Shown piece by piece: positions 1-5,987 of a stretch of 7,547 nt of DNA. Numbering within the stretch: position 1 is the first letter of the stretch; every line of letters begins with the position of its first letter. The notes below the pieces were generated by a model. The model searched no databases, had not been told where the DNA came from, and worked only from the letters and a program-made list of their open reading frames with translations. A program made the translations under genes and the position numbers. Source of the stretch: Oscillospiraceae bacterium (GTDB lineage: Bacteria; Bacillota_A; Clostridia; Oscillospirales; Oscillospiraceae); NCBI GenBank assembly GCA_902789835.1, contig CADAPN010000091.1, positions 1-7,547 on the forward strand, read 5' to 3'.

Positions 1-893
1 AGCTCGTTGAGGTCCTCCTGCTCCAACTCCTCCAGAAGCCCGTTGGAAAACACCGTTGCCGTGAAGTCCATCTCGAAGTCCTTCACATCCGCTTCCAGCT
101 CCGCATAGGTCGGGATGTCCAGATCCTCGGTCAGCTTGTTGTCCGCCAGCGTCAGGGCATCCGGGAGGCCCGGCAGGCCGAAGCCCAGAAAGGCGTTTTG
201 TTCTCCCAGGCTCAGAAGCCGTCCGTTTTTGCACTCCACATGAGAAAAAACTTCCTTCGGCAGCACGGCGAAGCTGAATGCGAGAAAGGGCACTTTGGTC
301 TGAATGCTCTTGGCCTCTCCGCCGTAGATCGAGACGTCCCGTGTCTCCTGTGTCCGGTTTTCATAGTCGAAGCGGATGACCAGGTGTCCGCTCTTCCCGG
401 CCAGGTTCTCCGGGCGAACGGGCCGTCCGTCCAGGGTGTAGCTGATCTTCACCCCCACCGGGAGCCTGTCCCGGCTCTTTCCCTCATAGCGGATTTCTTC
501 TCCGTGATCCTCCCAGATCAGGCTGCCGTCTCTTTCCTGACGGAATTCCTCGTCTCCCTCGGTGTTTTTGATGTCGGTGAGCCTCGTCCTGTCGCGGATG
601 CTTCCGTCTGTTCCGCGGCATCGCAGCAGGGTCTCCACCGTCACATCGCGGACCGTGCCGTCCGCACCGGCCTTGACATAGACCGTCTCTTCCTTGTCCC
701 GGTCAGTTTCCCCCAGCTCCCGGGTTCCGAGGGGGGCTTCGGTCGGCGTCGGTTTCGGCGTTGCCGCGGGGGATGGGCTTGGGGTCGCCGTCACCTCCGG
801 CGCCTCCCCCGACGGGAATTTCAGCGGGCTGCAGCTCATCAGGACCGCACAGCAAAAAAGAACAGCCAGAACAGCCTTCCATCCTTTTTTCAT
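1..893 (-). CDS. Surface lipoprotein of the ABC/FtsX cassette (3' end outside window)
   Basis: Open reading frame of 297 codons that runs off the left edge with no stop. It starts at the ATG at 893-891, 9 nt after an AAGGGAG ribosome binding site (903-909). The product begins with a lysine-rich, then hydrophobic signal (residues 1-20) ending in a lipobox-like LMSC, so Cys21 is the likely lipidated residue and the protein should sit on the outer face of the membrane. A Pro/Thr/Ala/Ser-rich linker follows (about 30-57). After it comes a soluble domain that opens with EETVYVKAGADGTV and later contains LPVGVKISYTLDG and GKSGHLVIRFDYENR. I recall this pattern from uncharacterised secreted proteins of Clostridia encoded beside ABC/FtsX genes, but this was not searched. 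Residues 260-297 are acidic and might begin a helical region. It lies 24 bp after the permease gene in the same operon, so it probably works with that transporter. Its molecular role is unknown. Confidence 0.85.
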   Translation of the reverse strand, partial: MKKGWKAVLAVLFCCAVLMSCSPLKFPSGEAPEVTATPSPSPAATPKPTPTEAPLGTRELGETDRDKEETVYVKAGADGTVRDVTVETLLRCRGTDGSIRDRTRLTDIKNTEGDEEFRQERDGSLIWEDHGEEIRYEGKSRDRLPVGVKISYTLDGRPVRPENLAGKSGHLVIRFDYENRTQETRDVSIYGGEAKSIQTKVPFLAFSFAVLPKEVFSHVECKNGRLLSLGEQNAFLGFGLPGLPDALTLADNKLTEDLDIPTYAELEADVKDFEMDFTATVFSNGLLEELEQEDLNE

Positions 894-917
894 TCCGTCC
901 GTCTCCCTTCGATATGA

Positions 918-3227
918 TTACTCCGTATTCTTCAGCGCCAGATCCATCGGAACGCGCCGCAGCCGCCGGTTCTCCAGCAGGGCGACCAGGCCATAGGTCC
1001 CGAGGCCCAGCAGAAACATCTCGACAAAGATTTTGGGATCCAGATAATACGGGATCCATCCCGAGATGCTCGTCACCACATAGAACCGGAAGATTCCCCG
1101 CATCCCGTATTCCACCGCCGGCAGACTGATGAGCAGAAACACAATCACCGCCAGCGTCGTCGGCAGGATATACAGGCGGCTGATCTCCCGACCGGAGTAG
1201 CCGAGGATCTTCGCCATGGAGATTGCCTGGGCGTTCTTCTCGATCACAATCTTGCTGAGCAGGTAGATCAGGATCATGAAGATGATCACGGCAAAGCCGT
1301 CCACCAGAAGCATCATGCCGCCCATGGAGACGTCAAGCTGCCGCGAGATTTTGGTCAGGTCCTCCAGCGTGATCACCGAGCCGATGTACTTTTCGTCGAT
1401 GTCGGTAATTTCCGTATCCGAAAGGTAGCCGCAGAAGTAGTCCGGATCCTCCCCCATGATGCCGTTGAGCTCCGCCCGATCCATGAAAATCGCCAGCGCT
1501 CCGTCGTAGGGGTAGACCTGATCCGCCCGGAAGGAATAGACCTCGTTTCCGTAGGCCTCCTTCAGGGTCACCGTGTCGCCGGGCAGGAGCTCATCCTTGT
1601 CCGCGAAGGCGGAGGAGATGCTCACCCCGTCCCGCAGACGGACATAGCGGCTGTCCGGATCAACGCCGTAAAGCATCACGTTTTCGATCATGTAGCGCTC
1701 GTCCGTCGTTTTCAGGGTGAAGATGCTGAACTTTTCGGCGTCTTCGTTTTCGGTCTCCACCCCGTCGGAAAACTCCATCATCGCAATCAGGCTTCGAAGC
1801 TTGTGCTCTTCATCCACCGCGTCCAGCGGGATGGTCAGAAGGTACTGATAGTTGCAGAGCAGGTTGTCCGAGATATGGGCCGTGTAGTGGTCCAGTACCG
1901 CCGGAAACAGCAGTCCGAACATCAGCAGGAAATTGGAAAACAGCACTCCCACCAGAAGCAGAAGATAATTGCTCATGTTCTGAAACAGGACCCTCATGCG
2001 AAACCGGGCAAAGAAGCGGATATGCGGACTGAGCCGGAAGGCGCGCCGATTTTTCCGTCTGGTGAGTTCCCTCCTCAGGAATTTCAGCGGCGGGAGACGG
2101 AGGCTGCGCCGCAGGATCAGCCAGTTTACCGCCGCCATCAGGATCAGCGGCACCGCCGTTGTCAGCACAAACGCGTCCGCGTTCCAGAGCGTCACATAGG
2201 TGGGCAGGCTGTAGCTGTTGTAATACATTCCGGCCGCTACATCCTTGAACACCGTGTAGCCGAGGATATTTCCGATGACGGCGCTGATGACGGTGACCAG
2301 CAGCGGCATCGCCATATAGTGCCGGACAAGTTCTCCCCGGGTATAGCCGGAAGCGCGCAGCGTCCCGATGACGCCGGCTTCCTTGGCAATGGTGTTGGTG
2401 ATCGTAATGGCCATGACAAAGGCCATGATCACGATGATGATGTACAGCAGGATCATCATCATAATCCGGTCGCTGCCCATGTCGTCCCCGGTGAACATGA
2501 TGGCCTGGTTCAGGTGGCGCGGGACAAAATCCTTGAGCTTGATCTCCCCTGCCAGCTGCTTCATCAGTGCGTCTGCCATGTCGTCGGCTTCCTCGTCGTT
2601 TTCCGGCGGAACCGGATACTTCCAGGCGTAGACAAAACGCATCTGCTCCCTGTCAAAGCCTTCAAATTCCTCCGGTGTGACGATCCCTGCGCCGAATTTG
2701 ATGGAGTCGAACATCGAATCGCTGTTGTCGGCAAAGAGCGTGCTGTAGTCCGAAAGCGCAATCAGCCCCGTAATCGTCCATCGGTGCAGGTCGCTCTCCA
2801 GGGTGTCGCCCACCCGCAGGCCGTTGTTTTCAGCATACATCCGGTCCACGGCGGCTTCGCCCGGCACCTCCGGCATCCGCCCCTGCATCAGGCAGACGCG
2901 GTTGACCTCCGTCCGCTCCTGAAAGAGGCGCAGGGTCGAGCCGTTGTGCAGCGGCTCATCAAGGAAGAACAGGTCAAAGATCTCAATCCCCAGCGCCCTC
3001 ACCGCCTTGCACCGGGCGCGGTTCATCTCCTTCTGGGTCTCGAAGTGGCCGTCTTCGATGTTGTAGGTCTCGAAGCTGTTGTTGTAGGCCGTGATCATGC
3101 TGTTGTCCGCCACCAGAAAGCCCGAGATAAACCCGATGGACAGAATCATCAGCAGGAAGATCACCGCGTACTTCCCCGCCTCTTCCTTCAGCTCGCGCAG
3201 CAGGCGTTTCCGCAGTGGATTTCTCAT
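918..3227 (-). CDS. FtsX-family ABC transporter permease, two fused modules
   Basis: The 769-aa product has eight predicted membrane segments: about 20-40, 254-276, 304-326, 352-372, 419-441, 637-659, 686-704 and 732-751. Two large extracytoplasmic domains lie between segments 1 and 2 (about 41-253) and between 5 and 6 (about 442-636). After segments 2 and 6 there are matching coupling-helix motifs, KEAGVIGTLRASGYTRGEL (282-300) and KNAQAISMAKILGYSGREI (664-682), so the protein is an internal duplication of the four-helix FtsX/MacB unit. Members of this type VII ABC group usually transmit ATP-driven motion to the outside (lipoprotein release, peptide resistance, cell-wall hydrolase control) rather than moving solutes through a channel. 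One chain can supply both halves of the pseudodimer. The start is preceded by GAGGGG (3234-3239), which overlaps the ATPase stop codon and suggests translational coupling. The substrate is not evident. Confidence 0.93.
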   Translation of the reverse strand: MRNPLRKRLLRELKEEAGKYAVIFLLMILSIGFISGFLVADNSMITAYNNSFETYNIEDGHFETQKEMNRARCKAVRALGIEIFDLFFLDEPLHNGSTLRLFQERTEVNRVCLMQGRMPEVPGEAAVDRMYAENNGLRVGDTLESDLHRWTITGLIALSDYSTLFADNSDSMFDSIKFGAGIVTPEEFEGFDREQMRFVYAWKYPVPPENDEEADDMADALMKQLAGEIKLKDFVPRHLNQAIMFTGDDMGSDRIMMMILLYIIIVIMAFVMAITITNTIAKEAGVIGTLRASGYTRGELVRHYMAMPLLVTVISAVIGNILGYTVFKDVAAGMYYNSYSLPTYVTLWNADAFVLTTAVPLILMAAVNWLILRRSLRLPPLKFLRRELTRRKNRRAFRLSPHIRFFARFRMRVLFQNMSNYLLLLVGVLFSNFLLMFGLLFPAVLDHYTAHISDNLLCNYQYLLTIPLDAVDEEHKLRSLIAMMEFSDGVETENEDAEKFSIFTLKTTDERYMIENVMLYGVDPDSRYVRLRDGVSISSAFADKDELLPGDTVTLKEAYGNEVYSFRADQVYPYDGALAIFMDRAELNGIMGEDPDYFCGYLSDTEITDIDEKYIGSVITLEDLTKISRQLDVSMGGMMLLVDGFAVIIFMILIYLLSKIVIEKNAQAISMAKILGYSGREISRLYILPTTLAVIVFLLISLPAVEYGMRGIFRFYVVTSISGWIPYYLDPKIFVEMFLLGLGTYGLVALLENRRLRRVPMDLALKNTE

Positions 3228-3237
3228 CTTCCGCCCC

Positions 3238-3936
3238 TCACCATTCCAGTGCCTCGGCCGGAAGCTTGGTTTCGTTCAGGGTGTTGTCCCGGATCATGCC
3301 GTCCCGCAGGCGAACCACCCGGTCCGCCATGTGCCGGATCTCGCCGTTGTGGGTCACCATGATGACGGTGTTTCCGTACTTTTGGTTCACGGTCTCGATG
3401 AGCTTGAGGATCTCCTTGGAGGTGTTGTAATCCAGCGCGCCCGTAGGCTCGTCGCAGAGCAGGATGTCCGGGTTCTTCACAATCGCGCGGCCGATGGAGC
3501 AGCGCTGCTGCTGGCCGCCGGAGAGCTGGTTGGGGAGCTTGTCCCGGTGCTCGTAGAGTCCGAGCGTCTTCATCAGCTCATCCACCTTCAGCGGCTTGTC
3601 GCTCAGATAGGCCCCCACCTCGATGTTTTCCCGCACCGTCAGGTTCGGAATCAGGTTGTACATCTGAAAGATATAGCCGAGGTGCTTGCGCCGGTAGCGC
3701 GTCAGCTGCTTTTCCCTCATGGAGCTGCGGTGTTCGCCGCCGATGCAGATCTCTCCGCTGTCCGCGGTGTCGATGCCGCCGATGATGTTGAGCAGGGTGG
3801 ACTTGCCGGAGCCGGAGGGGCCCAGCAGTACGCAGAACTCTCCCCGCTCCAGCTCAAGGTCGATTCCCTTCAGCACCTGCACCCGGCTGTCCCCCTGTCC
3901 GAAGGCCTTTTTGATTCCGTGGATTTCAATAAACAT
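3238..3936 (-). CDS. ABC transporter ATP-binding protein, MacB/LolD type
   Basis: This 232-aa cytoplasmic ATPase has every expected motif: Walker [10 protein letters not shown] (39-47), Q-loop Gln91 in [15 protein letters not shown], signature LSGGQQQR (138-145), Walker [13 protein letters not shown] (158-169) with catalytic Glu163, and H-loop His196 in VTHN. Its length and the EPTGALD and NLTVREN wording match the MacB/LolD/FtsE branch that pairs with FtsX-type permeases. It is first in the operon, 10 bp before the permease, and should act as a homodimer on the two coupling helices of that protein. The ATG at 3936 gives the usual short N-terminus ([12 protein letters not shown]). The Shine-Dalgarno sequence is weak: the nearest AAGG is about 15 nt upstream. 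The leader is about 60 nt and AT-rich. The assignment to the family is firm; the substrate is unknown. Confidence 0.96.
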   Translation of the reverse strand: MFIEIHGIKKAFGQGDSRVQVLKGIDLELERGEFCVLLGPSGSGKSTLLNIIGGIDTADSGEICIGGEHRSSMREKQLTRYRRKHLGYIFQMYNLIPNLTVRENIEVGAYLSDKPLKVDELMKTLGLYEHRDKLPNQLSGGQQQRCSIGRAIVKNPDILLCDEPTGALDYNTSKEILKLIETVNQKYGNTVIMVTHNGEIRHMADRVVRLRDGMIRDNTLNETKLPAEALEW

Positions 3937-3976
3937 TCTGGCTTCTGTCCGCCTTAAATTTCCTTTTCTTAACTTT

Positions 3977-3998
3977 AATTAGCTTTGATTAACTAATT
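3977..3998. promoter_or_regulatory. Inverted repeat at the ABC operon transcription start (possible operator)
   Basis: AATTAG (3977-3982) and CTAATT (3993-3998) form a perfect 6-bp inverted repeat with a 10-bp spacer, inside a strikingly AT-rich stretch that also holds two copies of TTAACT. The predicted transcription start, about 7 nt after the -10 box, falls at its right end, so a bound protein could block transcription. AT-rich symmetric sites like this are used by MarR and similar repressors, but no regulator gene is visible in the window. The operator role is inferred. Confidence 0.35.
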
Positions 3999-4003
3999 GG
4001 GAT

Positions 4004-4032
4004 ATTATAATCCGCTCCTGCCGTTTTGTCAA
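4004..4032 (-). promoter_or_regulatory. Sigma-A-type promoter of the ABC operon
   Basis: On the minus strand, TTGACA (4032-4027) and TATAAT (4009-4004) are separated by exactly 17 bp, a full match to the vegetative consensus. Transcription should start near 3997, giving a leader of about 60 nt before the ATPase start at 3936. The -10 box overlaps one arm of a 12-bp inverted repeat and the -35 box lies between the arms, so a strong core promoter is probably held in check by a regulator. Confidence 0.85.
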
Positions 4033-4050
4033 CGAATCGGAGCGGATTAT
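4007..4050. repeat. Perfect 12-bp inverted repeat bracketing the ABC promoter -35 box
   Basis: ATAATCCGCTCC (4007-4018) and GGAGCGGATTAT (4039-4050) are exact reverse complements separated by 20 bp. Arm centres are 32 bp apart, about three helical turns, so both arms face the same side of the DNA. Neither strand has a T-run after the second arm, which argues against a terminator. The best reading is a paired or palindromic regulator-binding site, but this is an inference from position and symmetry only. Confidence 0.7.
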
Positions 4051-4070
4051 TTCAGCCGAATTACAGCTCT

Positions 4071-4099
4071 GCGGCACGGTTCCGAGGGCTGAGTGCCGC
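4071..4099. repeat. 7-bp inverted repeat between the two divergent promoters
   Basis: GCGGCAC (4071-4077) and GTGCCGC (4093-4099) are perfect reverse complements with a 15-nt loop. The repeat lies midway between the ABC promoter and the transferase promoter. A pyrimidine-rich stretch follows on the plus strand, but no plus-strand gene precedes it, so a terminator role has no obvious client. It could be a structured region or protein site, or chance in GC-rich DNA. Confidence 0.35.
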
Positions 4100-4116
4100 C
4101 GGGCTTTCCTTTTCTC

Positions 4117-4146
4117 TTTACGCCGCGGCCGCGGCGGTGCTATAAT
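4117..4146 (+). promoter_or_regulatory. Promoter of the phosphopantetheinyl transferase gene
   Basis: A perfect TATAAT (4141-4146) is preceded by TGC, which makes an extended -10. A poor -35 (TTTACG, 4117-4122) lies 18 bp upstream. The expected start is near 4153, leaving a short leader of about 24 nt before the ATG at 4177. Nearly the whole spacer is a GC-only palindrome, which is unusual and may affect promoter opening or regulation. Confidence 0.6.
4121..4136. repeat. Perfect 16-bp GC palindrome in the promoter spacer
   Basis: CGCCGCGGCCGCGGCG equals its own reverse complement over all 16 bases and contains only G and C. It fills most of the spacer between the -35 and -10 elements of the transferase promoter and ends 4 bp before the -10 box. 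A dimeric regulator could bind here, but a GC-rich genome also makes such strings more likely by chance. Confidence 0.6.
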
Positions 4147-4163
4147 CCGGATATCTACTCCCC

Positions 4164-4170
4164 GAGGAGG
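4164..4170 (+). promoter_or_regulatory. Ribosome binding site fixing the transferase start
   Basis: GAGGAGG is followed 6 nt later by the ATG at 4177. The reading frame stays open further upstream, to an ATG at 4093, but that start lies upstream of the predicted promoter and would add a Pro/Arg-rich stretch unlike the family. This site is why the shorter start is used. Confidence 0.85.
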
Positions 4171-4176
4171 TATCAC

Positions 4177-4770
4177 ATGACGCTCCTGCTGGAACCGGAT
4201 CTCTCGTCTTATTCCGATGAAGCATACGAAGCCGATCTCGGCCGGCTTCCCCCGCAGCGCTATGAAAAGGCCATGACCTACCGCTTTGTCTCGGATCGAA
4301 AGCGCTGTGTCCGGGCTTATATGCTGCTCTGGGAGGGGCTCTCCCGCGAATACGGGATCGAAGCCGCCCCGCTGTTCGATTTCGGCAGTCACGGCAAGCC
4401 CGTGCTGCGCGATTATCCCGACCTGCACTTCAGTCTGAGCCACAGCGGCAATGCCGTGCTCTGCGCCCTGGACCGCCGTCCGGTGGGGGCGGATGTCGAA
4501 ATGATCCACCGCAAAAACCTGGAGCATCTTCTCTCGGTCTTCAGCGACCCGGAACGGGCGTCCATTGAGCAGGCCGCATCTCCGGCGCTGTGCTTTACCC
4601 GGCTCTGGACCCGGAAGGAAAGCTACCTCAAGCTTACCGGGGAAGGCCTCACCGGGACGAAGGCCCTGCGGGAGATTCCCACCGAGGATACCGACAGCGT
4701 CCGTTTTAAGACCGTGATCCGGGAGGCGGAAGGTTTCGTCTATTCCGTCTGCCAGTGGACCGCGGCTTAG
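4177..4770 (+). CDS. 4'-phosphopantetheinyl transferase, Sfp/Gsp type
   Basis: This 197-aa enzyme should transfer the phosphopantetheine arm of coenzyme A to a conserved serine of acyl, peptidyl or aryl carrier proteins, converting apo to holo forms in the cytoplasm. Family motifs are clear: GKPVL (73-77), LHFSLSHSG (83-91), VGADVE (103-108) with the magnesium ligands Asp106 and Glu108, and WTRKESYLKLTGEGL (144-158) with Glu148 and Lys152. It is somewhat shorter than Bacillus Sfp (about 224 aa), mostly at the ends. It stands alone, with its own promoter, and no carrier protein or synthase gene lies nearby, so it may serve fatty acid synthesis or a pathway elsewhere. Its stop codon overlaps the stop of the convergent methyltransferase gene. 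Whether it replaces or complements an AcpS-type enzyme cannot be told here. Confidence 0.94.
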   Translation: MTLLLEPDLSSYSDEAYEADLGRLPPQRYEKAMTYRFVSDRKRCVRAYMLLWEGLSREYGIEAAPLFDFGSHGKPVLRDYPDLHFSLSHSGNAVLCALDRRPVGADVEMIHRKNLEHLLSVFSDPERASIEQAASPALCFTRLWTRKESYLKLTGEGLTGTKALREIPTEDTDSVRFKTVIREAEGFVYSVCQWTAA

Positions 4771-5606
4771 GACCGGCTTCTCCCCAGCTGCCAGAAGGCC
4801 ACTGCACCGGCCGCCGCCACATTCAGCGAGTCCACCCCGTGCGCCATCGGGATGCGCACGGTATAGTCGCAGTCGGCAATGGTGGTATTGGACAGGCCGT
4901 CCCCCTCCGTCCCGAGGATCACGGCCAGCTTCTCCTCCGCCATGAGCGCCGGGTGGTCGATGCCGACGGAATCCTCGCGCAGCGCCATCGCGGCCGTCCT
5001 GAAACCGTGCGCCCGGAGAAGCTCCATGCCCTTTTCCGGCCAGTCGCCCAGCTCCTCGCCGATCCAGGCCCAGGGGATCTGAAAGACGGTCCCCATGCTG
5101 ACACGGATGCAGCGCCGGTACAGGGGGTCGGTGGACGCCGGGGTGAGCAGAATCGCATCCATGCCCATGGCGGCCGCGCTGCGGAAAATCGCCCCCAGGT
5201 TGGTCGGATTCATCACGTCCTCCAGCACGACGACGCGTTTCGTATCCTGCAGAAGCGCCTCGGCCGAAGGCAGTGGCGGCCGCTTCATGGCGCAGAGAAC
5301 GCCGCGGGTCAGGGGAAAGCCGGTGAGCTGTTTGAGGCATTCCTCCTCCGCCACATACACCGGCACATCGCCGCAGCGCGCCAGGATTTCCTGCCCTTTT
5401 TCCCGCCCGTCCAGCATTTTCGGCAGCATCAGCAGCGACTCCGGCTCACAGCCAGCGTCCAAGGCCCGCTCGATCACATGGGGGCTCTCCGCGATGAACA
5501 GGGAATTTTCAATCCCGTGATGGCTCCGCAGCTGCGTCTCGGTCAGGCGGGCATAAATATCCAGTTCCGGTGCGTGAAAATCGGTGATTTCGATGAATGT
5601 ATGCAT
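4767..5606 (-). CDS. SpoU/TrmH-family RNA 2'-O-methyltransferase
   Basis: The 279-aa product is a predicted S-adenosylmethionine-dependent methyltransferase that modifies ribose 2'-OH groups in rRNA or tRNA. The C-terminal SPOUT knot has its three motifs in order: NPTNLGAIFRSA (133-144, with the conserved Asn and Arg), ILGTEGDGLS (230-239) and IPMAHGVDSLNVAAAGAV (252-269). The N-terminal part (about 20-108) resembles the substrate-binding domain of RlmB/TrmH-like proteins, with ENSLFIAESPHVIERAL at 33-49. The start at 5606 is chosen over an in-frame ATG at 5720 because it follows a GAGGGAAG site by 8 nt, begins with a sensible family-like N-terminus, and lies downstream of a good promoter that the longer form would contain. 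The exact RNA site modified cannot be assigned, so no gene symbol is given. Confidence 0.92.
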   Translation of the reverse strand: MHTFIEITDFHAPELDIYARLTETQLRSHHGIENSLFIAESPHVIERALDAGCEPESLLMLPKMLDGREKGQEILARCGDVPVYVAEEECLKQLTGFPLTRGVLCAMKRPPLPSAEALLQDTKRVVVLEDVMNPTNLGAIFRSAAAMGMDAILLTPASTDPLYRRCIRVSMGTVFQIPWAWIGEELGDWPEKGMELLRAHGFRTAAMALREDSVGIDHPALMAEEKLAVILGTEGDGLSNTTIADCDYTVRIPMAHGVDSLNVAAAGAVAFWQLGRSRS

Positions 5607-5614
5607 CTTGTTTT

Positions 5615-5622
5615 CTTCCCTC
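5615..5622 (-). promoter_or_regulatory. Ribosome binding site fixing the methyltransferase start
   Basis: On the minus strand GAGGGAAG lies 8 nt before the ATG at 5606. It supports this start over the in-frame ATG 114 nt further upstream. Confidence 0.75.
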
Positions 5623-5648
5623 TGTCGTTGGTCTCCGTCATTCGTTTT

Positions 5649-5678
5649 ATAATATAATCCGTTTCCCCGCTTTGTCAA
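5649..5678 (-). promoter_or_regulatory. Promoter of the RNA methyltransferase gene
   Basis: On the minus strand a perfect TTGACA (5678-5673) is followed by TATATT (5656-5651, 16-bp spacer) or TATTAT (5654-5649, 18-bp spacer). Either gives a transcript starting near 5643 with a leader of about 35-40 nt. The sequence ACGGATTATA across the upstream edge of the -10 region resembles GCGGATTATA at the ABC operon promoter. Confidence 0.7.
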
Positions 5679-5892
5679 CCTCAGCCGTGCCTCTTCTCCT
5701 TCCGATCGCCTCTCGGTCATGTTGACGAAATTTCTGAAGCAAAGCTGAATGCTTTTCCGCCATTTCGAACACTTCCTTTTTTCTGTCAGGACAGGGCCGC
5801 CATCTTCGTTTGTTGAAAACCCTTTCGCCGTCCGATTTCACCGCTGTTTTTGTGCAAAAGCAACAGTTCGTATCGTTCTTTTTGATTCTGAA
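5679..5892. other. Divergent intergenic region with no convincing gene
   Basis: Together with its flanking promoters this makes a gene-free stretch of 381 bp (5607-5987). Base composition shifts from GC-rich to AT-richer towards the right. An imperfect inverted repeat, CTGTTTTTG (5844-5852) against CAAAAGCAACAG (5855-5866, with three unpaired bases), ends about 26 bp upstream of the plus-strand -35 box and could be a regulator site. No RNA gene, terminator or repeat family was recognised. A short minus-strand frame (5647-5841) crosses the methyltransferase promoter and was not accepted. Confidence 0.5.
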
Positions 5893-5921
5893 TTGACTTT
5901 CTTATGGAATTTTTATATAAT
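5893..5921 (+). promoter_or_regulatory. Strong promoter of the small protein / reductase operon
   Basis: TTGACT (5893-5898) and a perfect TATAAT (5916-5921) are separated by exactly 17 bp of AT-rich DNA. The predicted start near 5928 gives a leader of about 60 nt that holds a weak 6-bp stem with one G-U pair (5935-5940 with 5946-5951) and ends in a strong ribosome binding site (AGGAGGGAG, 5971-5979). One transcript would cover both downstream genes, since only 34 bp separates them. Confidence 0.85.
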
Positions 5922-5987
5922 ATATGAGTGCAATACTGTGGTTTTCATAGTAGTTAATAAATCATTTTACAGGAGGGAGTAACATCT

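Noticed and set aside
198..1129. Open frames on both strands over the lipoprotein start, up to 239 codons
   Set aside because: They overlap the lipoprotein reading frame, which has a signal sequence, lipobox and ribosome binding site. The alternatives are Arg/Pro-rich with no family resemblance.
1803..3362. Plus-strand open frame of 519 codons opposite the permease
   Set aside because: It is antisense to a permease with clear membrane and coupling-helix motifs. The translation is rich in His, Arg, Gln and Val with no recognisable domain, as expected from reading a GC-biased gene on the other strand.
4007..4050. The 12-bp inverted repeat read as a transcription terminator
   Set aside because: The loop is 20 nt, no T-run follows on either strand, and no gene ends nearby; both flanking genes start here.
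4093..4176. 28-residue N-terminal extension of the phosphopantetheinyl transferase (ATG at 4093)
   Set aside because: It lies upstream of and across the predicted promoter and has no ribosome binding site, whereas the ATG at 4177 follows GAGGAGG.
3979..5340. Minus-strand open frame of 453 codons across the transferase and part of the methyltransferase
   Set aside because: It is out of frame with the methyltransferase, antisense to the transferase and crosses two promoters. Both overlapped genes have full sets of family motifs.
5607..5720. 38-residue N-terminal extension of the RNA methyltransferase (ATG at 5720)
   Set aside because: A good promoter and a ribosome binding site lie inside this stretch, and the extension is charged and low-complexity, so translation most likely begins at 5606.
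5647..5841. Minus-strand open frame of 64 codons (internal ATG after GGAAG near 5774)
   Set aside because: It runs through the methyltransferase -35/-10 region, has no promoter of its own that I can see, and its Lys/Arg-rich product resembles nothing known. A real small gene cannot be fully excluded.
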